The notes beneath the pieces are model-generated. The model did not search any database. It was not told the DNA's origin and worked only from the letters and a program-made list of their open reading frames with translations. Of a DNA stretch of 64,000 bases, positions 15,588 through 23,097 are shown in pieces. The stretch lies in NCBI GenBank assembly GCA_001786575.1, contig MFRW01000002.1, positions 1-64,000 on the forward strand, in the 5' to 3' direction. The translations under genes were made by a program, and so were the position numbers. Source of the stretch: Candidatus Moranbacteria bacterium RIFCSPHIGHO2_01_FULL_55_24 (GTDB lineage Bacteria > Patescibacteria > Paceibacteria > Moranbacterales > UBA1568). Numbering within the stretch: position 1 is the stretch's first letter; the number at the start of each line of letters is the position of its first letter.

Positions 15588-17243
15588 ATGGTTGCGAAAA
15601 TCGTCACAAAACTCTCCCAATGGAATAACGCTCCGAGCCATACGATCGGCGGAGCGGCTTTGCTGATCGCGCTTTCGGGAGTCGCGAGCCGCATCTTAGG
15701 CTTCTTCCGTGACCGTATCCTGGCGAGCCAGTTCGGCGCGGGTGACGTGCTCGATGCGTATTACGCTGCCTTCCGTATCCCGGATTTTCTCTACAGCCTT
15801 CTCGTGGCTGGCGCGCTTTCCGCCGCTTTCGTCCCGGTCTTCACCGAGCTTCTGGCAGGCAAGAAAAACGAAGAGGCTTGGCGCCTGGCTTCAGGCGTGC
15901 TCATTCTTCTCATGTGGACGCTCGGCCTCTTGGGGCTCCTGGGAATCCTCTTCGCTCCGAGCCTCATGCACCTCTTAGCTCCCGGCTTCGGTCCGGAGAA
16001 GGCTTCGCTTACGGTCACGTTCTCGCGCATCATGTTGCTCTCGCCGCTCTTCCTCGGCATGAGCGCCGTGTTCGGCGGCGTCCTCGTCTCCTTCAAGCGC
16101 TTCGCGGCGTATTCGCTCGCGCCTATCTTCTACAACCTCGGCATCATCTTCGGCGCCTGGTTCCTCGCGCCTTCCTTCGGTCCGATCGGGCTGGCGTGGG
16201 GAGTGGTCTTGGGAGCATTCCTCCATATGCTCATCCAGTACCCGGCCCTGAAGAGCGCCGGCTTCCGAGCCACTCTCGCGAGTCTCCGTATCTGGAAGGA
16301 TGCTTCGGTGCGCCGGGTGATCACCCTCATGATCCCGCGATCGTTGAGCATGGGAGTGAGCCAGATAAGCCTGCTTGCGATGACGGCCTTCGCCTCGACG
16401 CTGGCATCCGGAAGCCTTGCGGCTTTCATCTTCGCCAACAACATCCAGAGCGTGCCGCTCGGCCTTTTCGGCATCGCTTTTTCTCTGGCGGTCTTCCCTT
16501 CCTTGAGCCTCTTCGCAGCCGAAAAGAAGGGGAAGGATTTCTTCGTCGTCCTCTCGGAGACCGCACGCCGCATCCTTTTCTTCGTCGTCCCGCTCTCGCT
16601 CGCGCTTATCATCTTCCGCGCCCAGTTCGTCCGCGTGATCCTGGGGACCGGAAACTTCGACTGGGAAGACACCATCCTCACCTTCGAAATCCTGAAGTTC
16701 CTCTCGTTCTCGCTTTTCGCCCAGAGTCTCATCCCGCTCTTCGCCCGCGCCTTCTTCGCGCTCCAGAATACCCGCACGCCGCTCTATGTGGCACTCGCGA
16801 GCGAGGCGCTCCATATCATGCTGATTCCTCTCCTCCTCCCGTACTTCCAGGTGGAAGCGCTTGCGCTCTCCTTCTCGGTCGCGAGCGTGGTGAACGTAGC
16901 GCTGCTCTATGTCTTTCTCCGCCGCCATGCGAGCTTCTGGCATGACCGAGCGTTCCTTCTGCCGGTCGCGAAGATCATCTTCGCTTCGCTCCTCGCCGGG
17001 GCCGTGGCGCAGCTGTCCAAGTCCGTCTTCGCCCTCACCACGAACGAGCTCGATACCTTCATCGAAGTCTTCCTCCAGCTCTTCATCGGCGTTACCATCG
17101 GCGGCACCGCCTACCTGCTCTTCGCTTACTGGCTCCGGATCGATGAGCTCCGCCTGGTGAAGCGTTTCGTCGTTTACAAGATCTTCCGCCAGCCGGAAAC
17201 CGCGACCCTCGCCGGAGACCATCCCGAGCGCGGCGAATGGTAA
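15588..17243 (+). CDS. murJ: Lipid II flippase MurJ
   Basis: MurJ moves lipid II across the membrane for peptidoglycan synthesis. The 551-aa product is an integral membrane protein with about 14 hydrophobic spans and family signatures: SRILGFFRDRILASQFGAG near the N-terminus, DAYYAAFRIPDFLYSLL, SAAFVPVF, and the LFARAFFALQNTRTPL motif in the second half. Length is normal. It follows the DUF4012 gene by 3 bp and ends 57 bp before lepA. Other MOP-superfamily exporters (Wzx) are the alternative, but the RDRILA and ARAFFALQNTRTP motifs favour MurJ. Confidence 0.94.
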   Translation: MVAKIVTKLSQWNNAPSHTIGGAALLIALSGVASRILGFFRDRILASQFGAGDVLDAYYAAFRIPDFLYSLLVAGALSAAFVPVFTELLAGKKNEEAWRLASGVLILLMWTLGLLGLLGILFAPSLMHLLAPGFGPEKASLTVTFSRIMLLSPLFLGMSAVFGGVLVSFKRFAAYSLAPIFYNLGIIFGAWFLAPSFGPIGLAWGVVLGAFLHMLIQYPALKSAGFRATLASLRIWKDASVRRVITLMIPRSLSMGVSQISLLAMTAFASTLASGSLAAFIFANNIQSVPLGLFGIAFSLAVFPSLSLFAAEKKGKDFFVVLSETARRILFFVVPLSLALIIFRAQFVRVILGTGNFDWEDTILTFEILKFLSFSLFAQSLIPLFARAFFALQNTRTPLYVALASEALHIMLIPLLLPYFQVEALALSFSVASVVNVALLYVFLRRHASFWHDRAFLLPVAKIIFASLLAGAVAQLSKSVFALTTNELDTFIEVFLQLFIGVTIGGTAYLLFAYWLRIDELRLVKRFVVYKIFRQPETATLAGDHPERGEW

Positions 17244-17300
17244 GGAACCCTTGCCACTCGCGACTCTATCCATTACCGTAGAGAGAATACTCTTTTTCCT

Positions 17301-19109
17301 ATGCGCCAATCCCATATACGCAACTTCTGCATCATCGCCCATATCGATCACGGCAAATCCACGCTGGCTGATCGCCTGTTAGAGCTGACCAAAACGGTCG
17401 AGCAGCGCAAGATGAAAGAGCAGCTCCTCGATCAGATGGATCTCGAGCGGGAACGCGGCATCACGATCAAGCTCCAGCCGGTCCAGATGCACTATGCGTA
17501 CCAGGGCGAGGAGTACCTGCTGAACCTGATCGATACCCCGGGCCATGTGGATTTCCACTACGAAGTGTCGCGTTCCTTGGCGGCCGTCGAAGGCGCGATC
17601 CTCCTGGTAGATGCCACGAAAGGCGTGCAGGCCCAGACGCTCGCCAATCTCTACCTGGCCATCGAGCAGGGACTCGAAGTCGTCCCGGTAGTGAACAAAG
17701 TCGACCTGCCGAATGCCGAAGTAGAGAAGACCAAGAAGGAGATCATGCATATCTTAGGCTGTACCGAAGACGCTATCCTCGAGGCTTCCGGCAAGACCGG
17801 TCTCGGCGTCGAGGCGGTGCTAAAGCGTGTCATCGAACGCGTACCCGCCCCCGAAGGCGATGAGGCAGCGCCGCTCCGCGCTCTTATTTTCGATTCTGTT
17901 TACGATACCTACAAAGGCGTAGTGGCCTATGTGAAGGTGGTGGACGGTAGCGTGAAGCGGGACGACGTCCTCTATATGCTCGCTACCGACAAGGAAAGCG
18001 TGACCGTAGAGGTCGGCTGCTTCAAACCGAAAATGCTTGCGACGCCCAAGCTTCTGGCGGGGGATATCGGATACATCGCCACCGGCCTCAAGGACGTGTC
18101 GCACTGCCGGGTGGGGGATACTATCACCTGGAAGACGACCGACCGCGAGAAGGATATGAGCACGATCGCTCTTCCCGGTTACCGCGAGATCAAACCGGCC
18201 GTCTACGCGAGCTTCTACCCGCTGGACGGAGACGAGTATACGATGATGCGGGATGCTCTGGATAAGCTGAAGCTCAATGATGCCGCTTTCGTGTTCGAGC
18301 CGGAGTCGAACCAAGCCTTGGGACGAGGCTTCCGCTGCGGCTTCCTGGGACTCCTCCACCTCGAGATCATCCAGGCCCGCTTGGAGCGCGAGTTCGGCAT
18401 CATGCCGACCATCACTACTCCCTCGGTGGTCTACGAGCTCCAGATGAGGGGCGTTCCCGGACGCACCCCGCTCTATTCGCCTTCCGATATGCCCGACCTG
18501 GCCGGAATCGAGAAGATTTACGAGCCGTACGTAGCGCTTTCCCTGGTAGTCCCGAGCGAATATCTGGGGAACGTCATGAGTCTGATGCAGACAATACGGG
18601 CCGAATACAAGAATACCGAGTACATCGATGCGGGCCGCGTCTACCTCTCTTTCGAGGCGCCGCTCATGGACGTGATCGTCAATTTCCACGACGACCTGAA
18701 AAGCGTCTCTTCCGGCTATGCCTCCATGAACTACGAGCCGATCGGCTACCGCGAAAGCGACGTCGTGAAGCTCGACATCATGGTAGCGGGAGACAAGATA
18801 GATGCTTTCGCCCGCATGATTCCCAGAGGGAACGCCCATACGGAAGGCAAGCGAGTCGTGGAAAAATTGAAAGAAGTCATCCCGCGCCAGAACTTCGCCA
18901 TCGCGATCCAGGCGGTTATCGGCGGAAAAATAATCGCCCGCGAGACGATCTCGGCCTTCCGCAAGGACGTGACGTCGAAACTGTACGGGGGAGACTTCTC
19001 CCGCAAGAAGAAGCTTCTGGAAAAACAGAAGAAGGGCAAGAAGAAGATGCGTGACATCGGCAAGGTGTCTATCCCATCCCAGGCATTCCTCGCGGTGCTC
19101 CGCAAGTAG
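17301..19109 (+). CDS. lepA: Elongation factor 4 (LepA)
   Basis: A ribosome-associated translational GTPase. The 602-aa product has every G motif: G1 AHIDHGKST (residues 13-21), G2 GITIK (53-57), G3 DTPGH (78-82) and G4 NKVD (132-135), then EF-G-like domains and the LepA-specific C-terminal domain, ending in a Lys-rich tail (KKKLLEKQKKGKKKMRDIGK) that in the family binds rRNA. Length is complete. A bidirectional terminator follows 22 bp after the stop. No good Shine-Dalgarno sequence is visible. Confidence 0.98.
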   Translation: MRQSHIRNFCIIAHIDHGKSTLADRLLELTKTVEQRKMKEQLLDQMDLERERGITIKLQPVQMHYAYQGEEYLLNLIDTPGHVDFHYEVSRSLAAVEGAILLVDATKGVQAQTLANLYLAIEQGLEVVPVVNKVDLPNAEVEKTKKEIMHILGCTEDAILEASGKTGLGVEAVLKRVIERVPAPEGDEAAPLRALIFDSVYDTYKGVVAYVKVVDGSVKRDDVLYMLATDKESVTVEVGCFKPKMLATPKLLAGDIGYIATGLKDVSHCRVGDTITWKTTDREKDMSTIALPGYREIKPAVYASFYPLDGDEYTMMRDALDKLKLNDAAFVFEPESNQALGRGFRCGFLGLLHLEIIQARLEREFGIMPTITTPSVVYELQMRGVPGRTPLYSPSDMPDLAGIEKIYEPYVALSLVVPSEYLGNVMSLMQTIRAEYKNTEYIDAGRVYLSFEAPLMDVIVNFHDDLKSVSSGYASMNYEPIGYRESDVVKLDIMVAGDKIDAFARMIPRGNAHTEGKRVVEKLKEVIPRQNFAIAIQAVIGGKIIARETISAFRKDVTSKLYGGDFSRKKKLLEKQKKGKKKMRDIGKVSIPSQAFLAVLRK

Positions 19110-19131
19110 CTTGGCCTATATAACGCAGGAA

Positions 19132-19168
19132 AGAAAAAAGCCCCGTACACGGTTGTGTAGGGGGCTTT
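19132..19168. terminator. Bidirectional terminator between lepA and the small minus-strand gene
   Basis: AAAGCCCC-g-TACAC, loop GGTT, GTGTA-g-GGGGCTTT (19137-19168). On the minus strand it is followed by six T (complement of 19134-19139); on the plus strand only TTTA follows. It is therefore strongest for the minus-strand gene but placed to serve both. Confidence 0.75.
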
Positions 19169-19189
19169 ATGTGGTGTGGCGCTTTATGC

Positions 19190-19327
19190 TTACCGCGGTT
19201 CGCTGTAGTCGGAGCAGTCCTCGGACGGGTCAGACTGTTTCGCGGCCTGCCGGAGCGCGGCGGCGAGGGCGGTAACGGCGGCTGTCGAAATGACCAGCAG
19301 CAAGGCCTTTTTATGAGCGAGTGACAT
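19190..19327 (-). CDS. Small 45-aa single-span membrane or secreted protein, unknown
   Basis: Reading the minus strand from ATG at 19327-19325 gives a 45-residue product ending in TAA at 19192-19190. It begins MSLAHKK, then a hydrophobic Ala/Leu/Val segment (about residues 8-25), then a polar tail with one Cys (ADQ-like, ending SEPR). This looks like a signal anchor or a small membrane peptide; no family is recognised. Support that it is real: a consensus promoter (19395-19367) at the right distance, a GGGAG ribosome-binding site about 9-13 bases ahead of the start, and a strong terminator 22 bp after the stop. It is transcribed divergently from trxA. Confidence 0.7.
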   Translation of the reverse strand: MSLAHKKALLLVISTAAVTALAAALRQAAKQSDPSEDCSDYSEPR

Positions 19328-19366
19328 CTTCTTTCTCCCTGGGCAAGAACTGGATTTCTATCTATC

Positions 19367-19395
19367 ATTATACACCTAATAGGTGCATTTGTCAA
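19367..19395 (-). promoter_or_regulatory. Consensus promoter of the small minus-strand gene
   Basis: On the minus strand: TTGACA (complement of 19390-19395), exactly 17 bp, TATAAT (complement of 19367-19372). Both hexamers match the sigma70 consensus fully. Predicted start is near 19360, 33 nt ahead of the ATG. Confidence 0.9.
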
Positions 19396-19401
19396 TAGGT
19401 G
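19373..19401. promoter_or_regulatory. Probable operator: palindrome plus half-site in the spacer and -35
   Basis: A perfect 13-bp palindrome CACCTA-A-TAGGTG (19373-19385) fills most of the spacer of the minus-strand promoter. Its right half, AATAGGTG (19378-19385), recurs at 19394-19401 over the -35, 16 bp away. A repressor bound here would block the promoter and might also affect trxA. The regulator is unknown. Confidence 0.6.
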
Positions 19402-19443
19402 AGAGGTCGCTTTGTTTTCGGCTTTTTCTTCTTTATTTTTCTT

Positions 19444-19452
19444 TGCTATACT
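19444..19452 (+). promoter_or_regulatory. Extended -10 promoter of trxA
   Basis: TGCTATACT: TG at 19444-19445 and TATACT at 19447-19452. No clear -35. Predicted start near 19459, about 30 nt ahead of ATG 19489. Confidence 0.65.
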
Positions 19453-19488
19453 GAATCCATAATACTAAAAGATACAGAGGTTATGGCC

Positions 19489-19794
19489 ATGCAATTTACC
19501 GACGCAAATTTCGAGCAGGAAGTGCTCAAGAGCGATAAGCCTGTTTTTGTGGATTTCTGGGCGCCGTGGTGCGGTCCGTGCCTGATCTTGGGTCCGATCG
19601 TCGAGGAATTGGCGCAGGAAGTGACGAATGTGAAGATCGGGAAGCTGAACGTCGATGAGAACGCGGCGACGGCTTCTGCGTACGGCATCATGTCTATCCC
19701 GACCATGAAAGTCTTCAAGGGCGGGCAGGTAGTGAAGGAATTCGTCGGCGTGCAGTCCAAGGAGACGCTCAAAAACGAACTCGCATCCCTCTAA
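19489..19794 (+). CDS. trxA: Thioredoxin
   Basis: A small redox protein that reduces disulfides in cytoplasmic proteins. The 101-aa product has the active site WAPWCGPC with C28 and C31, and a later SIPTM cis-proline loop, as in classic TrxA. An in-frame ATG at 19483 exists, but the AGAGG at 19476-19480 is only 2 bases from it and 8 bases from ATG 19489, so the latter was chosen. It is followed by the YjbQ-like gene after 29 bp, possibly in one transcript, and stands divergently to a small membrane-peptide gene. Confidence 0.96.
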   Translation: MQFTDANFEQEVLKSDKPVFVDFWAPWCGPCLILGPIVEELAQEVTNVKIGKLNVDENAATASAYGIMSIPTMKVFKGGQVVKEFVGVQSKETLKNELASL

Positions 19795-19823
19795 GGGAGA
19801 AACTTAAATATTGAGGAGGCAAT

Positions 19824-20264
19824 ATGAAAATCTATAAAGAGCGCATCGATCTGGAGTCGAAGACCCAGATCGAATTCCTGGACATCACCGCGCAGGTTCA
19901 GGAAATCATCGACCGCGCCGGCGTGCGCGAGGGCCAGGTGCTCGTCTATGTGCCCCATACCACTATGGGCGTGGCGATCAACCACAATGAATCCATGCTG
20001 CTCCAGGATTTCATGCGCATCCTCTACAAGATCGTTCCGGTGGACGACCAGTATTCTCACGATCTTTTCGAACTGCGCCGCGAGTCCGGCTCTGACGGCC
20101 GGAGCAACGGCCACTCGCACTGCAAAGCGATCCTTCTCGGAAACAGCGAGACCATCCCGATCGAGCGCGGCAAGCTGGTCCTGACCGAGCGCCAGAATAT
20201 CTTCGCGGTAGAGTTCGACGGCGCCCGGAAGCGCGACGTCGTCATCCAGGTAATCGGCCTGTAA
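19824..20264 (+). CDS. YjbQ/UPF0047-family protein
   Basis: A 146-aa protein of the UPF0047 (YjbQ) family, widely conserved small enzymes; some members have weak thiamin-phosphate-synthase activity, but the main role is uncertain. Family signatures are present: VYVPHTTMGVAINHNE, SHDLFELRRESGSDGRSNGHSHCKAILLGNSETIPIERG (His-rich metal or phosphate pocket), and a final WQxxxxxEFDG-type segment seen here as NIFAVEFDGARKRDV. The start has an excellent AGGAGG (19814-19819), 4 bases before ATG 19824, one of the best ribosome-binding sites in the window. Confidence 0.9.
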   Translation: MKIYKERIDLESKTQIEFLDITAQVQEIIDRAGVREGQVLVYVPHTTMGVAINHNESMLLQDFMRILYKIVPVDDQYSHDLFELRRESGSDGRSNGHSHCKAILLGNSETIPIERGKLVLTERQNIFAVEFDGARKRDVVIQVIGL

Positions 20265-20278
20265 CAGTTCTCCGGTCT

Positions 20279-20905
20279 ATGGGAAAGAACTTGGCAGATT
20301 CCCTCGCTCGTGACGGCTACCTGAAAAGCGAGCGTCTCGCGGAAGCGTTCCGTCACATTGCGCGGGACCGATTCGTTTCGGAGGAGTTCGGGCGGCAGGC
20401 AGCCGCGGATATGCCGCTTCCCATCGGCCACGGCCAGACCATCAGCCAGCCGGCAACGGTGGCGATGATGCTCGAGCTTCTGGATGTCCGCGAGGGACAG
20501 CATGTCCTGGACGTCGGAAGCGGATCCGGCTGGACGAGTGCGCTTCTGGGGCACTTGGTCGGCCCGCATGGCCGCGTCGTGGCGATCGAGCGCCTGCCGG
20601 AGCTCTTCGAGGCAGGCCGGAAGAACATCGAGAAATTCCAGCTCTTGAGTTCCGGCATCGTGGACTGTATCTTAGGAGATGGAGCCCGGGGCTATCCCGA
20701 AGCGGCGCCGTATGACCGGATCCTCGTCTCGGCAGCAGCCGAGGAAGTGCCCGAGGCTCTCAAGGCAGAACTCAAAACAGGCGGGAAAATGGTCATCCCG
20801 ATACGGAATAGCTTGACGCTTATCGAGAAAAGGGGAGAGAATGAATTCTTCCAGGAAGAACACTCCGGATTTTCCTTCGTCCCGCTGATAGAAAAAACAT
20901 CTTAA
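20279..20905 (+). CDS. pcm: Protein-L-isoaspartate O-methyltransferase
   Basis: A SAM-dependent enzyme that starts the repair of isoaspartyl damage in proteins. The 208-aa product carries the PCM signature IGHGQTISQPATVA (residues 49-62), the SAM-binding VLDVGSGSGW (about 76-85), GRVVAIERLPEL (acidic loop) and a late YDRILVSAAAEEVPE. Length is normal. It lies 14 bp after the YjbQ-like gene and 11 bp before mltG, in what looks like a mixed operon from trxA to the unknown membrane protein at 21949. Confidence 0.95.
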   Translation: MGKNLADSLARDGYLKSERLAEAFRHIARDRFVSEEFGRQAAADMPLPIGHGQTISQPATVAMMLELLDVREGQHVLDVGSGSGWTSALLGHLVGPHGRVVAIERLPELFEAGRKNIEKFQLLSSGIVDCILGDGARGYPEAAPYDRILVSAAAEEVPEALKAELKTGGKMVIPIRNSLTLIEKRGENEFFQEEHSGFSFVPLIEKTS

Positions 20906-20916
20906 ACTCAAAGCTT

Positions 20917-21930
20917 GTGCGCATTTTTCTCTTCATCAGTCTTTTCATCACCTTGGCCGCTTGCGGCATCGTCGGCCTGGTATCGTATCAGGCAGCATAT
21001 AGCCATGGTTCCGTCCGCGAGGAGCGCTCTTTCTCGGTGCTTCCGGGCGAGCGCGTGCTTGCGCTCGGGGAGCGACTGGAGACCGAAGGCCTGATCGTCT
21101 CGCGCTATGCCTTCGCTTGGGAAATCGTCAAAGAGAAGAAGACGGCCTCGCTCATCGCCGGCGAATACCTCTTGAGCGGAACGGAAACGATCCAGGAAAT
21201 CGTCCACAAACTGACGTCCGGAGAGACGGTGTCGCGCGATATCAAGGTGACGTTCCCGGAAGGCTGGACGATCGACATGATGGCGGAACGCCTGACCAAG
21301 AACGGCCTTCCCGGAGATGCTTTCAGGACGATGGCGAGGAAGCCGGATCCGAACCTGCGCCAGGAATACGCATTCCTTTCCGGTCTTCCGGCAGGCGCGA
21401 CGCTCGAGGGATATCTCTTCCCCGATACGTACCGTTTCGCTCCCGATGCGACCGCCGATACCATCATCCAGGCGATGCTCGGAAACTTCGGCAAGCGCGT
21501 GAATACCGAACTGCGGGAAGCGGCGCGTGCCAAAGGGAAATCGCTCTTCGAGATCGTGACGCTCGCGAGCATCGTGGAGGAAGAGGGTCGGAGCGACCGC
21601 GACCGGGGGATGATCAGCGATATCTTCTGGAAACGTCTGGCTATCGGCCAGCCGCTCCAGAGCGATGCTACGGTCAACTACGTGCTCGGCACCTATAAGG
21701 ACCAGCCGACGCTTGCGGATCTCGAGAGCGACTCGCCCTACAACACCTACAAGCATGCCGGCCTGCCGCCGGGACCGATCAGCAATCCGGGTCTCGTTTC
21801 TCTCCGCGCTGCGATTTTCCCGATCGATAATCCTTACTACTACTTCTTAAATAATATCGAGACGCGCGAAACGGTGTTTTCGAAGACCTTCGAAGAACAC
21901 GTCGCCAACCGCGCCGCCCACGGACTCTAA
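20917..21930 (+). CDS. mltG: Endolytic murein transglycosylase MltG (YceG-like)
   Basis: Cuts nascent glycan strands of peptidoglycan at the membrane surface and so sets strand length. The 337-aa product starts with GTG (20917), has one N-terminal span (about residues 3-24), a LysM-like region, and the YceG core with the catalytic Glu (E221) in ASIVEEEG, then DSPYNTYKHAGLPPGPISNPG, the most diagnostic motif. Length is normal. It follows pcm by 11 bp. The start codon is GTG; no ATG lies in front of the membrane span in frame. Confidence 0.95.
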   Translation: MRIFLFISLFITLAACGIVGLVSYQAAYSHGSVREERSFSVLPGERVLALGERLETEGLIVSRYAFAWEIVKEKKTASLIAGEYLLSGTETIQEIVHKLTSGETVSRDIKVTFPEGWTIDMMAERLTKNGLPGDAFRTMARKPDPNLRQEYAFLSGLPAGATLEGYLFPDTYRFAPDATADTIIQAMLGNFGKRVNTELREAARAKGKSLFEIVTLASIVEEEGRSDRDRGMISDIFWKRLAIGQPLQSDATVNYVLGTYKDQPTLADLESDSPYNTYKHAGLPPGPISNPGLVSLRAAIFPIDNPYYYFLNNIETRETVFSKTFEEHVANRAAHGL

Positions 21931-21948
21931 GATTCTCTGCTTCTCCCT

Positions 21949-23028
21949 ATGCAGAATATCCTCACAGAACGCATCGGCATCGCCTCGCTCTTCTTGCTGG
22001 CCGTCTTCTCATTTTTCGGCTGGTATGCTTTTTTCAACGACACGATCACTTCGTATGTGGGCGGGACGATCTCGATGCTCCTCGGCTTCTCGTTTGCGGG
22101 GATCTTCTTCTTCATCGGAGCGATCCTCTGGCAGAACCGCCTGGAGATGCTTCTGGGAGGCCTCTTGCCTTTCGTGCCGCTCCTTCTCTTCACGCAAGTC
22201 TGGTACGTCGCTTTGGCGGTATGCATCGCGTTTCTGGTGACGCTCGTTTCTATCCACTTCATCCACGCGGAAAAGCACGAGCGCATCCGCTTCCAGTTCT
22301 TCAAGGTGACCGAGGCCGGCCAATTCTTCTTCATCATGAGTCTCTCCTTAGTGATCGCGACTGCATACTTCTCGCGCATCGAGCACGCCTCTTGGGAGGA
22401 ACTGGTTCCGCGCTTCCGCTTGGGGGAAAGCACCGCCAATATCATCCTGAAGACAGCCTCCTATTGGCAGCCGGAGCTCGGGCAGCTCCAGACCAGCCAG
22501 ACGAGCGTCGATGAGTATCTCATCCGTTTGAGCGAAGAGAAAACTCTGCCGGCAGAGCCGCTCCCAGGGGAGCAGCCCGGGGGAGCTTCAGAGACATTCG
22601 GGGTCGAGTTTTCACTAGTGCCGGGAATCGAAGAACGCTTGCGCCAGGCCGGAATCAGCTTCGAGGACATAGCGGCATCGCCTGCCATACGCGACTACTA
22701 TCTCCAGGCCGGCCGTCTCCAGCTAAGCGAGCTTGCCGGCCGCGAAGTGCGGGGGAGCGACCCGATCACGCTCGTTTTTTCCGAAGTCATCCAGAGCCGG
22801 CTCATCGAGACCTTCAACGGGACCGACCGCATCAACCGGCTGCCGGTGCGGGCCATACCGTTCGCGCTCGCCGTCATCCTCTTCCTCACGCTTCTGCCGC
22901 TCGGTTCCTTCCTCGGCTACTTCTGGCGGGCTTTCGGGTACATCGTTTTCCTTTTCCTCTTGAAGACCGAACAGCTGGAAATCGTGGAGCACTTAGACGA
23001 AGTGGAGGAGCTGGAGGTCACTGATTAG
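21949..23028 (+). CDS. Unknown polytopic membrane protein
   Basis: A 359-aa membrane protein of no family I recognise. About five hydrophobic spans lie in the first half (roughly residues 8-28, 33-62, 69-101, 120-142), then an extracytoplasmic domain of about 130 residues (Glu/Gln-rich, with a Pro/Gly-rich PLPGEQPGG linker), and two final spans (about 296-316 and 318-340) before an acidic tail ending EVEELEVTD. The architecture recalls sensor or channel-like proteins with an external loop, but no motif supports a function. It ends the trxA-led gene group; its stop codon (TAG, 23026-23028) lies inside the CIRCE element of dnaJ. Confidence 0.75.
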   Translation: MQNILTERIGIASLFLLAVFSFFGWYAFFNDTITSYVGGTISMLLGFSFAGIFFFIGAILWQNRLEMLLGGLLPFVPLLLFTQVWYVALAVCIAFLVTLVSIHFIHAEKHERIRFQFFKVTEAGQFFFIMSLSLVIATAYFSRIEHASWEELVPRFRLGESTANIILKTASYWQPELGQLQTSQTSVDEYLIRLSEEKTLPAEPLPGEQPGGASETFGVEFSLVPGIEERLRQAGISFEDIAASPAIRDYYLQAGRLQLSELAGREVRGSDPITLVFSEVIQSRLIETFNGTDRINRLPVRAIPFALAVILFLTLLPLGSFLGYFWRAFGYIVFLFLLKTEQLEIVEHLDEVEELEVTD

Positions 23029-23051
23029 CACTCAAATAGAGAGATTGCTAA
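23025..23051 (+). promoter_or_regulatory. CIRCE element (HrcA operator) of dnaJ
   Basis: TTAGCACTC (23025-23033), 9 bp, GATTGCTAA (23043-23051). The consensus is TTAGCACTC-N9-GAGTGCTAA; only one base differs. It overlaps the -35 of the dnaJ promoter, so HrcA binding would repress dnaJ until heat shock. It also overlaps the stop codon of the upstream gene. HrcA itself is not in this window. Confidence 0.92.
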
Positions 23052-23073
23052 TCCTTTTCTATTCCGTTATACT
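23045..23073 (+). promoter_or_regulatory. sigma70-type promoter of dnaJ
   Basis: TTGCTA (23045-23050), 17 bp, TATACT (23068-23073). The -35 lies in the right arm of the CIRCE element. Predicted start is near 23080. Confidence 0.85.
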
Positions 23074-23097
23074 GGAGTCAATTAGACTCTTTTTTCT

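Noticed and set aside
14163..15641. A 492-codon minus-strand frame opposite the DUF4012 gene
   Set aside because: Antisense shadow of a recognised gene; no start signals or recognisable motifs.
15975..17351. A 458-codon minus-strand frame opposite murJ
   Set aside because: Extremely charged Glu/Arg-rich translation that mirrors the hydrophobic codons of murJ.
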